This document shows, one piece after another, positions 22,331-35,887 of a stretch of DNA of 64,000 nt; the stretch's first letter is position 1; each line of letters starts with the position of its first letter. A program made the position numbers and the translations under genes. Under the pieces are notes generated by a model, which was given only the letters and a program-made list of their open reading frames with translations, had not been told where the DNA came from and ran no database searches. Origin of the DNA: Hypoxylon rubiginosum (lineage: Eukaryota; Ascomycota; Sordariomycetes; Xylariales; Hypoxylaceae); NCBI GenBank assembly GCA_902806565.1, contig CADCXA010000010.1, positions 124,001 to 188,000 on the forward strand, written 5' to 3'.

Positions 22331-24164
22331 TAACGGGTCGCGTGGGGGGGGGGAGGCTGCGGCTCGCACTGGTCCCTTATCGATCCTCGTAGTCTTATAG
22401 ATGATCAATACGATGAGATCGCGGGGTCTGATTTTCGCCCGTGGGTTGTTAATCCTATATACTTCTATTGGGCGGGTTGTGAATTTAATGTAAAGGGGCT
22501 GAGGGGTCCTTCGATGCCTGTAGGAAGGTCGTTATGTCGTTCGTGCACATTCCGTCACACACAAGTGGGTTCGAGTCCGGCCGTGGTTAACTCTGATCTA
22601 TATTTTCATCTCTCTTCCACGGCTCGCTGAAGGCGTCATGGAAGGTGGTTTCTAAGACGTTAGGCTTGGAGGGGATTCCCGAGAAATAGACCGACTTACC
22701 GACTTACCGGTTGGCTCGGCTAAACACAAGCTCTAAGGGAGCAGCTCCTGAAACCATAAGATATGGAAGTTCTAGTTGGAGTGGACACGGAATCACAAAA
22801 TAGCACGCTCTTGAGGTATAATATTGGCTTCTGAAGCCGCTATGTACTTAGTATTAGCGGACAGCTCGTCACGTCTCATGCCACCTGGGAGGCTTGGGCT
22901 ACTTAGGTACTCTTATGAAGTTAAACTTTATCAATTAATCAATAGGAAGGTTGTTTGCGAGATGCTCTTTTTATAGTCCAGCGAGGGACATAGACCCGGT
23001 TGCAACTTGGACGGGACCGCCGTCGCTCCCGCCGACGGAATTTCGGGTGCTTGCTTCCAAGTCGTCAATATAGAGTCGACATATCTTAGAATGCACGAAA
23101 AGTGGGAGAAGACCGCGTGCCAACAGACTCGGCTGCGATACTTCTTTCATCCGCATCCTTTCAGAGGTAGGCATCCTACTCCCGTTTGGCCTACCCAGAG
23201 GGCCAATCCCGTGGCGTTCCGGCAGCTACTGTTACCCGCCTTCAACCTCAACATATCAAACTTTTGGACCCAAGGGAGCGCAACGCGACATTAGTAAAAA
23301 CCCTTGGCATCTACACTGCTTATCCTAGCCTTTATGCTTCCAGTGTTTTAGGACGATCTTTTAGTTCTTATATAAGCAGCGACGCGTCTAAGGGTGTTGC
23401 TATGGGACGGATGAGACTCGACGGGGTATTCGTGCTTTGGGACTGGCTTATTGGGATCGATGACGGTTTTTGAGTTGATATATTGGAAACAACCTGTTAA
23501 GTGCGAGAGGTATTTGGCGTGGACTGTTTTGGGGATTGTGCTTTGGGCTGTTGTGAATAGGGTGGTGAGGTTGTTCTAAGTTGCTGGGAAAGCATTGGCT
23601 TGGATTGTTCCGAACCACTCGATCAGTTCTTGGGCTTCCTATTCAAATAATATTTTAGAGAACCCCCAACACCTCCCAGCGCCTGAGCTGAGCAAGAATT
23701 CGAAGGCGCTCAGGGGTAGGCACCCAGGTAGGAAGAAAGTGGTTAAAAACTCTGGCTATTATGGCTATTATGCTGCTGCTATAGCGGGCGCAGCTTCTCA
23801 ATGACGCAGGTGTATAACCTTTAGTTGGATATGATTCTCTTATCAACTCAATGCAAGGGCTCCAAGCGAAGAGAGTCGTATTCACCAAATTCATCAACCA
23901 TATGTCGCGCGCCTATGCGCCATACCAACCAGCTTTGGCTGTTAGCTGCCCGTTGCTCTGTTTTGGCCTTCGTGCTTTAGCCCTACCTAATGAGCTGTTT
24001 AAAAGAATATAAAGCAACTAACCAAGCTTATGCCGCTCTGAGTGATGCCAGAAGTTCAAGATACAAGTGGGTACATATATATAATGCTACAGTACATATG
24101 TATGTACCTAGGTAGGTACCTATTTACGCATTTAAGACAGATCGCTAATGGTTCCTGGAACTGT
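22331..24164. other. gene-free stretch
   Basis: Overlapping short ORFs on both strands without recognisable domains. A GGTTCGAGTCCGGCC sequence near 22568 looks like a box B, but no matching box A or cloverleaf is present. A TACCTAGGTAGGTACC tract lies near 24104-24120. Confidence 0.45.
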
Positions 24165-26078
24165 TCAAGGACCATAATGGGGTCCGTATCTCTGGCTGTG
24201 ACCGGTCCTACAGAGTCTGCCGTCGGCGTCCACCTCCCACCTCTCGCATCCCACCGCATTTGTAGCGTATAAGAGGGCGTCGGGGTCATATTTCGTCTTG
24301 ATCGCCAGGAGACGCCCATAGTTGGACCCGTAGAACTGCGTCTGCCAATCGTTCTGTAAGAAGTTGGCTTCGTTAAAGTATGTCCCGGAGTTCGGCGTAA
24401 CGGCTTCGAGGGCCGGGGTGATTTCGCTGACGAGGACGTGTTCCCGATGCTCCATCTCTGCGCGAGGGACGGTCCAGTCCCAGGGCACCGCCACGATGGC
24501 CTGGAAAGCAGCGGCACGCCATGCGGGCAGCACCGCGTTGTCGGCTACCGGAACTACGGAAAGCGTACCGCTCGTGTTGGTGTTCAGGGACTGCATCAAC
24601 AAGGAATATTCGCTGCCGCTGGCCGTGTCGCGCAGCACCTGGGTCAGCGCGCTGTTGTTCGCTGCCGTGAGCAAGACTGCCCTGGGAATTAAGCGGCTCC
24701 CTACGATCTCGCTTGTCATGAAGGGCCCGTCGGGAAAGGGGCCGTAGTCGCGGCGGAGCTGGTCGAGGTATGTGGCCGATTCGTGCGTCGAGCAGTTATA
24801 AGGGATGCCTAGATCTTCGAGGTCCGATAAGAAGGGTTCCAGAAGAGCGCGAACCTCGGCAGCACTCTTGCCGGGCGCAACTAGGTTGTATATCCCGAAC
24901 GCGCTGTTAGCTAAGCTATAAGTAATTGTATTGCCGCCTCTATCTACCATTTCCGGAATTCTCTGGTTGAATAGCTCAACAGCCTTCCAGAAAACCTCGC
25001 TTCCCGTCGTTACGTTGTCGAAGGTCAGATAGCCACCCCCGAGTGGGCCGTCCTGATGCAAGCGTGCCGTCATGCTAAGCACAACAGCGAAGGCTCCGCC
25101 GCCTCACCCACTGAGCGCCCAGTAGAGGTCGCTGTTGGATTCAGGGGTAGCGATGAGATGCTCGCCATTCGCCGTGATCACCTCCCACTCCAACACATTG
25201 TCGGCAGCCAGACCGTACTGGCTGCTTAGGCCGGAATGGCCACCCCCCCATAGTGTAGCCGCCAGCAATGCCGACAGACGGACAATTGCCACCGAGAACA
25301 CGATACCCATCGCCTTCTGTAGCCTGGTATGCCTCCAGTCCTAGGACTCCAGCACCTATTTTGATGGCTGGTCCTGTGTAACGCTTTCATATTCATGAAT
25401 AATATCGGTGCCTCTGACGTTATGCATCCAAAGTGACAGTGCTCCTGTGCCGGTTGACTTCCCCGAGAGACTAAACGAAACGTTTCCAGGTCAGTCGATA
25501 TGAAAATGTGGATTGAGGGAACAACGACCCCCTGAGAATAGCAGGATCGGGATTGGTTTCATACTCGTGCCCAGTATTTTTGGTAACGAGCCTGACATGG
25601 CGGGCTTTCGCAAATTTGATGCCTGCGATAACGTCCTCCGCGCCAGTCACGTTGATCGAGTAGCTTGCGTAGTTCCCTAGTTCGCAGGGCTGGGATGTCG
25701 GTGAGAATGGGTTGTATGATTCTTGAAGCCAGGCGGGCATGATCGCGGCCGGAGTTTCAAACCTGTATTGTGTGTAGGTTAGTTATCGAGAAAACAGTCT
25801 CCGTCTGCACGGGGCGTTGTATCTCACTATACCTGGGACCAGTCCCATTCCATTTTAAGTAAGGCACACGCTGTTTCGTTATACGCCGCATATATGCCTT
25901 AGGTATGGCAGACACTGGCCAAGGGGACGGTGCCAATCAACCTTCCACCAATCGTTTTGTTCAAAACATTCCACTCTGCTGATGAGGGCCAGTCGCTATC
26001 TCCTGGGATGTTTTTGCAGCGCTGGCTATGACTCGCCACAACTGTGAATGCTAACATTAACAATGATAAGCGCAACAT
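24165..26078 (-). pseudogene. BBE-type FAD-linked oxidoreductase, broken
   Basis: Probable start MLRLSLLMLAFTVVAS at 26078, a signal peptide. FAD-binding (PCMH-type) blocks follow: VRLVTKNTGHE, GTGALSLWMHNV, GGHSGLSSQYGLAADNVLEW and YWALSGG. The C-terminal berberine-bridge block has KTKYDPDALLYATNAVG. One intron near 25553 is consistent with the frame. Lesions seen: TAA at 25901-25899, a 1-nt shift near 25380, a seven-base G run near 25243 that shifts frame, and TGA at 25106-25104 inside the Gly-rich loop. Such enzymes often tailor polyketides or alkaloids by oxidation or cyclisation; it sits just downstream of the PKS relic, so it was probably part of the same cluster. This copy should be inactive. 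Confidence 0.85.
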
Positions 26079-26415
26079 TGTAACGCTAGGAACAATGTTA
26101 GAAATAAGAGTAAGGTAGGTATGGAGAAGTGATAAACCTGTGTATCGCATAAGGGCTCCGGTCTTTGTTCAAATCTGCAGTTGGTGCGTTGCAATGTCAC
26201 AGTTCAGCTGCGAACGCCACGTTCATCCTGCCTGTACGACAATAATTCCCAAAAAGCTGGTCTTACGCTACATCTTGAATTAGGTATGAAAGGGGTAGAC
26301 ATCGATTCTACCGTATTCCAGAGCTATTAATTTAAGCCACTTCCGACTCGCCTAGGTAGGTACGTATCACACCAGCTAAGCTACAAGGAGGTAGGAGGTA
26401 CGTACATCAGCCCCC

Positions 26416-29400
26416 TGGGCATCATGCAGATGATGAGTCTAGATTGGATAGGGCTGCATCTTTGATTTCGAAGACGGGTAATTCCGCACTGAAAACTTTA
26501 CCCAATTCCGCAGATCAATAGCTGATAAGGAGTCGAGATATTGGCTTTTGCTTATCAATGCGATCAGCAGGCGTCCCTAGCATATCAGATACGTGTCGCA
26601 TCAGGTCCTGGCTGACCACCTCGGCGGCTTCAGTAATTGATCCTTTCGACACCATTTCCCGAGCCATACTTTGCCCATCTTTGGAAGCAATCTCGCTTCC
26701 TCCGGCAATCGTGTCCTCATCTTTTACGTGGCCTGGTGGCAATGGAATATGGTGCATATGCTGCCAATAAGGTTGTTCCATCGTCCACGAGGCAGCCTGC
26801 CCTTCTTTCCAGGCGGGGGGGATACCAATAATCGCTTGGCAGTTGATGGCCTGACGCGAAAGTGTTATGTTGGGATCGCAGAATATCTCCAACAACGCGC
26901 AGACCTCTCTGATAGACATCGGGACGAATTCCTTCGTACGCTGCAAGCCAGCAATGAAGTTGTCAAGTCCTGTCAAGTAACCGCCATCCACGACACCGCC
27001 AATGTCAAGGGATACAGCACGTTCACCTCGCATAACCCGATATCGAGCCAGAGCATCTTGATAGGTATTGCCTGCATTGTAGCCAGCAAGCGATCCTGTC
27101 CCTAGAATACCCATGACCGACGAAAGCATGACGAAGAAATCGAGGTCTCTGGGAAGTTCCTCGTGTAGGTTCCACGATGCGTTGACTTTTGGTCCCAAGG
27201 TGGCCCTCCAACTCGCATAATCCATATGGCGAAAGATGGATTCGTAATCAAATGATCAGGCGTTCAGCTCAAAAGTCTTACGGCAGCAGACACTTACGAT
27301 CATAACCATGGCGGTTTGAACACACCCTTTAATCGGGGGCATTCCCTCAAGGCACGATGCTAATGTAGACTTCAGGGATGATCTATTTGCCACATCACAA
27401 GAGGGCGTTTGAAGTTGAACTCCCTTTTCAGCGAGCTCTTTGATGAGATGGTTGGCTTCAGCAGTTTGCGGTCCCGATCGTGATACCAGAATTAGATGAC
27501 GAGCCCCGCGACTGACCAGCCACCGGGCAATCTCCCGGCCGAGTCCTCCCAGCCCTCTACAAACTAGGTATGTGGCATTCATGTCCAACTCATATTCCGA
27601 CTGGACCGCGACATGAACCTGAAAATGATTTTAGCACGCAGATCGATCATACTGAAGGCTTCAATATTGCGTGTGTAGGAAACAAGTCGACTTACATCTA
27701 GGACATCCAAATCGTCAAATTTCATCACCACGGGTTCTATACCATGAGCTTTCTTCAAGCTGTTTATTGCGTCGTTCAATTCTGAGGTGCGAAACTCGGT
27801 ACACACATCCCCGGATCTCCTAGGTACTGAATCATGCAAAATGCCAGATGCGTATTGCAGTGATTCCTGGCTTGGTACGTGAGAATTCTGCCAAGTTTCT
27901 TCGTCCTGGAGAGTCAACATCGATATATTTGGCATCGCAGTATACGTATACGGGTTGAATTCCGACAGTAGAGATTGAGACGGGCGCATGATGGATCGGC
28001 CGCCGCGCCTCACATATTTCGTCAGCAACGACGTAGCTAGTACGACATTCGCCGAGAAGACGACGTCAAAAGGATGTCTCTGCGCCGATAGCAGTAGCGC
28101 ATTCCCGTCAAACCAAGCATTGGGCAAATTGCGCTCCGAGATAAGTCCGGTATTTCTAGTGATCCAATTGCTCTCCTTTTTGTCAGCTGCCGTTGTCCAA
28201 AGATCGGTGACCTCCTCCATTGCTGCTATTTGGAGCGCAGCATGCCCAATGCAATTAGCTTCACACTGAACCAGTAGAGATTCGCCTGCCTGAACATGCC
28301 CTACCTCAACTAACGCACGGTAGGCAGTAGTTATTGCGGTCAACTCTCGGCACGCATCAGTGAAAGAGATATCTTGGGAAACTCTTACTGCCCCTCTCGA
28401 GGAGGCCCGGATGCAAGAGCTGAGCGTGTTACTACGGGCGACGAAGACGTGATCGCCTGGCCTGAAGGTAGCATCTAGACCTGCTTGGATGACAATACCA
28501 GCGACTGCGCGACCCAAATACTGGTATTCCTCTGGCTGTCTGGCCACGGACTGGCCATGCGATCGGAGCGAAACTGCCTTGACTTTCACCTCGATATAAT
28601 CTCCCTGAAGAATTTCGGAAAACGGGTTCGATGCGATATAATGTGGAGTGTCAGCGTTCTCGGCTCCCGCCGATGCCATAAACGGAGGCTAGACGTGTAA
28701 CTGGAAGGAAGAAACTTTGTCTAACATGAGCTTCTCATCAATAACAGTCTTCAGATGATTCGCTTCCACGAGACGGCGAATGTGTATGAGACCGTCATGC
28801 TCAGCATACTCTTGTTCATAGTTCTGAGGTGACACCCACTCCACCATCTCTTTTACGACTTGTAATATGAGTCTGGTTTTATCGGAATCGCCATCTGTAG
28901 CATCTAAAGCTAGAGTTACCAGATGAGTGTTCGGGGACTCTTGCCGCAAGGTTCTGGCTAATCCATCCACCATTCCGTACTCTGGGCTGGCATCCCGACC
29001 GCCACCAGCTGAAATCCATAGAAAATGGTGGTATTGATGGATCAGAGATTTGAAATCTTCCCAAGTCTCTTCAGTGAGGTTTGCGAGGAATGGCCGGCCG
29101 TAATCGGCAAGGAAAAGCAAGAGGTGGTCCGGTTCTTCGTCGCACGTACTCCTAATTGCTGAGATGTCGAGTACTTCGGATGGCATCCCCCATGTGTCTT
29201 GCAAACGAGATGCCAGAGCCGCAGCAAGAAGTTTTTGGTGTATCGAAGTTGAATCTGCGATAATAGTAGCCTTACTCAGTCGCCATGGCTTCTCTATCTG
29301 CATCGATACATCTCCTTCCACTGCAGTCGATACGATCCAACCGTAGTGATGTGCTACATCTTCCTGGAAATCCCGGAATACAAGATCAATACCGGAAAAT

Positions 29401-32400
29401 CCGGTCTCCTTCAGTATCGCATCCCATTCCTCGACTGCGACACTGGGTGACAAAGGACAACTGTCTCTTGGTCCTAACCACCATCCGGGAAACACCCCGA
29501 AAACGAAACCCAGCGTCCACCCGTCAGTCTTAAACGACTCCTGGAATATTAGTTTACCACCCGGCCGCAATGCCTTTCTGATATTATGCATGGTTCGTCT
29601 CAAGTCCGACGTGATATGCAGCACGCTCACAGCTAAAAGTACATCGTATTCATGCTCTCGATACCCCTGCTCGGTGAGATCGCACTCTATATTAAGCATC
29701 CCGAATGTCATCTGGGAGCTATAAGAGTGAAAACTGGCTCTCGCGTGACTTAAAAACGCAGCGGACACGTCGGTAAAATCATATCGATTGCACCTCAAAA
29801 ATCCTCCTACTTTCCCGGGTTCTGCGAAGAGCATATTATGAATCAGTTTATGTGTTCCAGCTCCTGTTCCCCCACCCACTTCTAGTATCTTCATACCGGG
29901 CCTCTGGTGTACGAGTAGATCTATGTAGGCCGACGCCTGCGCCGCACATTTATAGCTAGCGACTTCCTCATAATAGTTCTTCAGAAGGCCAGTCTGCATC
30001 AAGAGTTCAAGTGGATTCACGACCCCTCTTACTAACCCGGCAATGTTCCGGGCAACAGCGACATAGAGTCTATTGACATGATTCACATGTTCCAGACGAT
30101 CACACAGATTTTCAAGCCACAGGCTAGATTCATTCGTTGTGAGGTTCGAATTGAAGCCAGTTCGAGATCTTTGGTGATTGAAGTGATAACTGGCCCAACG
30201 CCAGTAGTGTCCCCTCCAGCTCTCGTCTTTGCCTAAGCTGTCTGGAGCAACCGAGGACATTGGTTGTTCGAGGGATAGATTGATGAGTAATTCCAAGTCC
30301 TTGAATATTGGAGTTTGATCTACTCCTTGAGGTGCATCAATCTTCTGCAGTAGAGTTTACTCCTGCAAGATCTAGCTTGTCTAGGGCAACCTTGCTATCG
30401 ACGCACATGCAAGACTGAGCTGGATTCGGAAGAGAGACTAAAGAGCGACTCAGGTTGCCGGTGATATTAGTTAGATCTAATCCCTCATACCATAGATGGA
30501 GCTGTCCCGCATCAGCGGTGTTGGAAACTATGCCATCACAGGAGAATCCTCGCTTCGTAGTGTTTGTGATGTAGGTGCAAGCTGTTACGGTTTCGTGCTC
30601 TGGGCTCTTTAAACCACTCTTGGCCACCCAAAGGCAGCTTATACGGGAGGGCACGCTCGTGGCCATGGCTTTAGAGCCCCCTGCCGTGTAAGCAGTAAAA
30701 CAAAGATGCAAGATTGCATCTAGTGACACCGAGTGAATAACATGTTCTTCATCATTGAGTAATGGGAATAATCTCACTTCCGCAGTTGCATCTCCAGACT
30801 TGTTGCATCGTTGTTGTCGAGAACCTTGGAACATCGGTCCGTATTCAAGTCCATTCCTTTCTAAATAGGCGTACATGGATTGCCAATCAACTTCCACCTC
30901 GCAGCAACTGCGTCTCAGAGAAGTCTCTTGTGCTATAGTTTGTAACGGGTCATTGGTTTTCTTACTGAACCAATCATCCGTTTCCCCAACTGAGTCGAAC
31001 TCCACTGATATCGTTCCCCGGCAATTAAGCTGGCATTCATCGTATTTATAGCTGTGGATCGTGAATGAAAATGACGGGCCGGGTTCGGCTCTGGGGGACA
31101 ACTCGTGGAGGGACGTCTGGACCTCCAAATTGCCAGCGGCTAAGTTCATCGGACTTTCAAACTCGACGTCTTGTAGTGTGTATCCACGCACGTCGTCCGT
31201 CAATTGGTTGGCCGCCTCGATGACCATGACCAACATTCCTGCCGCCGGATATAAATTGAGGCCATTCATGATATGGTCTCGCGCCCAGATCAATTCTGTG
31301 GTACGCAAAAAGTTTCTCCAGGGAGCATTAGCGAGGCTCCAATCACTCGCACGGATGCCCAGGAGTCGATGGGGGAGATGTTCTCGGAATCGATAGTTGC
31401 GGCTCAGTCGGCTTTCGTGCCAGTGACTCTGTGAATGGTCGAAGGGGTACTCGGGAAGGTCTACTAGTAGCTTCGGATTTGGCCGTTCGCCATACACTGA
31501 ATGTTGGTTTACCGCTCCTAGGTCCACCGCAACACCTTGGCAGTAGAGTTCTCCAACAGCTGCCAACACAGTTTCTACGGACGATCGGGGCCTATTCAAG
31601 ACAGAACTGTACCCGATTACTTTCCCACGCGGTAGAGTTGAAAGAATGTCGCAAAGCGGAGCTTCCAGGGCGGCGTGCGGACCCACCTCCAAGAGATGAT
31701 CTACCACGGAAGCATGTATATGGCTACGGTCGATCTTCTTAACGACGTCGGCCTGAGCACATAGGTTGGCGACAGCTTGCGAGAAAATAACGGGCGAGAC
31801 CATGTTGAATGCCCAGTATGCGGGATCTACCAGTCGGCTTGAAGCAATTTGTCGCCCCGTAACCCTAGAAACCATAGGGGCGGTAGCCTCATTTGACGTT
31901 AATAGAGATCCGACCATGACGGTGTACTCCTCAAGGATGTCGTCCATTTGCCGCGAGTGGTATGCCAGCGGCACACGAAGTTTGCGAGCAAAAACCCCCT
32001 GTCCTCGCAACAGGGTATAAATCTCATTGATGATAGGCTCTTCCCCCGTGACAGTAACCTTTTGAGGACTGTTAACGCAAGCGATTGAAATACCGAAGGC
32101 GACAGTCTTCCCCTGAAAGGCGGAGATAAGTTCCCTCGCTCGTTTTTCGGATAAGCCGACAGACACCATGGATCCGCGCACACCAAAACGGGAATCATCC
32201 ACGATCCGTGCCGAACATAGCCCTCGGAAGTAGGCCAATTTCCAGGCGGGCTCACATGAGAGGTGCCCCCCAGCATATCTAATCGTCTTGAAATCAGCTA
32301 TCTGCACGAGGGTCTGCTTCGGGGGTGCTTCACGTACGCAGCTGCAATCTCACCGGAAGAGTGCCCAATGACAGCTGACGGTTTGATACCAAACCGGGAA

Positions 32401-34200
32401 AGTAGATTTACGAGGGCAACCTGTAGCACAGTACTAATAGTTTGGCTGAGCTCCGTATCATTGGTCCTTGACGTTTCCTCTGTTTTAGCCAACTCGGCTT
32501 CAAGGCTATCAGCCATGCATACCTGGGAACCCAGATTTAGTATAGAGGGGGCACTTACCAGTTACCGACCAGTTGCATCCTAGGCTTTTGAGGAACTCCT
32601 GGGCGCTCAACAAGTCTGCCTTGAAGCTCGAGTAATGCATTAACTCTCTTCCCATTCCAAACCACTGAGCACCTTGCCCAGTAAATACGAACCCGATCCG
32701 GGGGCTCCTCTCTAAGTTTACTCTAGCAGTAATCGATATACGGGATTCTATATCAGAAAGTTCCGTTGGTGAGTATAACAAAGCGAAAGACCGCCAAGGT
32801 AGGTGTGTACGATGCTTGCTCAAGGTATGAGCGAAATCATTGAGCCATGTTTCGTGGCTAAGAATCTTGATCGTGTTGTGGCAATACATGTCCTTGTATG
32901 CATTCGCTATCCTGTTTGTTCCAGATTTGTCGGCAGCGGACCAGACAAGAAGCTTGGGAATTGATAAACTCTGTGTGTGAGATCCATTTATGGCAAATGA
33001 AACGCTGTCAAGAGGACGCGAGATTTCCCTCTCATATTGTGAAGATATATCCGTGCAGTGCTTGCCTATCAACGACCGAAGTTTCATATAATGACAAGCG
33101 TCGTCAAGTATGATGTGACAATTAGCGCCTCCATATCCGAAAGAATTGACGGATGCTCTTCGCAGACCCTTGGCTGGCCATAGGTGGCACTCTGCGGGAA
33201 ACTGGATACACTATTAACAACGATTCATCACACAGAATCAAAGGGATATGGGGTTGAAACAATGAAGTGAAGGTTATGCAGAGCTTCTTGTGATACTTGG
33301 TGCTGTTGACTTACGTAGAGGCTCCACGATCGGGCATCAATTTTGGGATTGAGCTTTTCGAAGTTCGCATTCGGGGGGATTATACCCTTTTCAAGAACCA
33401 AAACTGATTTGATCACACCTGCAAAGCTACTGGCACCTTCTAAGTGTCTAATGTTGCCCTTGACTGCGCCCCTGTCTGCTGTTTCAGTTTAAGGTGTTAC
33501 AACAACGTATAGGTATAAAGTACCCAGAGGTAGGGAATAGAAAATGAGATTGTACGTACACTACAAGGGGCTCGGAAGTTGACCGAACACCTTCGAATGC
33601 CGCCGCAATAGCTTTCGCCTCGCACAAGTCTCCGATTACTGTTCCTGTGCCATGAGCTTCAAAGTAGCGAGTAAATTCCATTGAAAGACCCGCTCTTTTA
33701 TAAGTGTCTCGAATCAAGCTTGCCTGTGCTGAGCTATTGGGCTGGGTAATACCGGGGGTTCGGCCATCCTCATTCGAGAGGGTCGAGCGAATAACCGCGC
33801 GAATAGTGTTTCCATCACGGATGGCGTCGGATACTCGTTTTAGGACCATAACGGCAATTCCCTCTCCCCTGGAATATCCGTTTGCTCTATGGTCAAAGGG
33901 GTAGCACTTGCCATCAGCAGAGAGAAAGTTCAGGTTGATTAACCAAGTATATGTCTCGGGCAAGCGTTAGATTGCAGCCGGCGACTAGGCTCTAGAAATT
34001 ATGTTAGTCAAGCTTTATTAGGTAGCTAGTTGTATAGGTACTTAGCCTAGTCTCGGTAAACATACCATATCACACGACCCATTGCGTAGGCTCTGACATG
34101 CCATATCAATGGACATTGCAGAGCTTGAGCAACCAGAGTCCGGCCCGATGCTAAAGCCTCGAAAGTCAAAAAACCAGCTAAGACGATTTGCGAGCATGAT
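26416..34200 (-). pseudogene. highly reducing type I polyketide synthase, broken and 5'-truncated
   Basis: Domain order on the minus strand is KS (34200-33110), AT (32740-31440; GFVFTGQGAQW and [11 protein letters not shown]), DH (31400-30340; DHIMNGLNLYP fits HxxxGxxxxP), C-methyltransferase (30296-29500; KILEVGGGTGAGT), ER (28679-27700), KR (27600-26700; LGGLGREIARWL) and ACP (26600-26420). Introns are recognisable, for example at the ER/KR junction. Lesions: the KS N-terminal half is absent, with frame loss near 33970; there is a frame change near 30340 between DH and cMeT; an in-frame TAG at 28691-28689 precedes the ER; a KR intron near 27240-27300 lacks its AG; and two frame changes flank the ACP serine region near 26510. 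The ER nucleotide-binding loop is degenerate (CEANCIGHAA). The product is unknown and the gene is dead. Confidence 0.9.
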
Positions 34201-34589
34201 CTCTCTTGGTCGTCACCTAGTCATCAACTACTTCCCCCCCCCCCTATCGAACAAACTTTCTTCGCTTAAGAATTCGCAGATGAGCGGTAGCAGACTACGA
34301 AGCCAGACTAGTGATACATGGGGCAGACGAGACTTCCACTTGCTCGATATTAGAAGTGATGGAAATCACGCCGGCTCTCGTGCAGGGGAATATAGGTACT
34401 ATGCGGATAATAGTTAGTAGATTCTCCATCTAGCGCCAATCCAAGACTACGAGACTCGCATCGAGGGGGGCGGAGGGGGCAATAGTAATGGTCCTAATTT
34501 ATCAGACCAATCGATTCACATAGGCAAGACCGTGGAAGTAATCCGCCAGGACAAATAGGACACCTTGCAAGAATTTTCGCTTAGGGTAT

Positions 34590-35292
34590 GCCTACGGTGT
34601 ACAGGGACAATGCAGCTGGGAACTGCTGGTTTTGACTTGGAAAGCCCATCTCCAAGTGGCGGACGAGTCGGCGAAGGCACCGCCAATGACAGGACCGAGG
34701 AATGTTCCTAGACACCAAGAAACCCCAACCATGTTGAGGTAATGAGTACGCTCCATGGGAGTCGTAATGGCCGATACGATATTCATAGTCCCAACGTAGA
34801 TACCACAACCGCCGAAGCCAGCTAGCGCCCGGCCGACGAGGCGGAACCAATCTCGAAAACTAGCAACGCCGTGAGATATGCGGTCTTATTGCTGAAATGT
34901 TTATTGAACTTTCCCCTGAAGAAATGCCCGAGTTAGCCCTTCATGGTCTAGGACGACGCCACGGTGGCAAGAGAATGCTCACCATAGAGGATTGGATCCA
35001 ACTTCCCCCATGAGGTATGAAATGGACAACTAAGGAAGCAGGTCGATGCGATTAAACGTCTCTACGATGCTTGGCCTTACGTTAGCTATGATAGTGTTGT
35101 CTAGCGCATAGAGAAAGGTGGACGATAGAAGGGCTAGAATCGCAATAGCCCACGATAATCCTGTAAGCTTTCTCTGGGAGACGGCGGCGGTGACAGTGTT
35201 CGTATGTTCTGCTTAAGAGCCCATGCCCTTCTCTGCGGATCCTGACAACGTGGTGTCTTGCTGTCGTGTAGGTTGTAAACTTGAAGACGACA
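34590..35292 (-). pseudogene. MFS transporter (drug/toxin exporter type), 5' part only, broken
   Basis: Starts MSSSSLQPTRQQDTTLSG at 35292. First membrane segment LSWAIAILALLSSTFLYALD is followed by NTIIANV, SISYLMGEVGSNPLW, an intron with GTGAGC donor, then KTAYLTALLVFEIGS, and at 34786-34640 MNIVSAITTPMER and VSWCLGTFLGPVIGGAFADS, the latter a typical MFS motif C-like segment. TAA (near 35210), TAG and frame changes interrupt it, and homology stops near 34600, so about half of a 14-segment exporter is missing. It is head-to-tail with the PKS, as expected for a cluster exporter. Confidence 0.75.
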
Positions 35293-35887
35293 TATTAGGA
35301 GCGATTCGGTACCTAATGCAACTCGAATGCCCGCCTAGGCTAGCCTATTGCTTGAGTTTTAGGAGAGTTCTTGTGTCAGTGCTCAAACTCTAGTCCCGAT
35401 TAGGAAGGTAGAGAATGCGAATTCCAAATTAAGACCAGCTTATGAGGTACAGTAAGTAGTAAGTCCAGGCCGGCTTTGCCATGCCAGGTCTAAGTGCCAG
35501 GTTTAGATTCCGGTTTTGGATTTGGGCTGCTTTAGGAGGCTTGCTTACATAATTGGGTATGGTCAAAGCGTCGAAGCAGTCTAGGATAGGTAACGGATTA
35601 CCTAGATACAAAGTATCTATGTAACCTTTACTACAAATTAATTATCTACCGCTAAGGTAAAATATAATGTAAAAGGTTGTAAAAAGCTAGAATTTTTCAA
35701 GATTTTAATAATCGGAAATTTAAAACGATCAGATATTTATATAGGGTTATTTGCGCCCCGTGTTGCCCGTGATGAGTCACTGTAGGTACCTATCTAGTGG
35801 GCACCTAGGTATCTATTCACACTTCATCTGTTCACACTTTATTATCTATCATCCCTTCTACAAGCGATATACAGCGCCGTATATATC
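35293..35887. other. gene-free stretch; promoter of HNH copy 3
   Basis: AT-rich 35600-35740. A GTAGGTACCTATCTAGTGGGCACCTAGGTAT-type tract lies about 100 bp before the HNH start (near 35783-35813). No coding signal. Confidence 0.45.

Noticed and set aside
22490..22600. Possible tRNA gene at the GGTTCGAGTCC sequence
   Set aside because: Box B only; no box A at the right spacing and no acceptor or anticodon stems.
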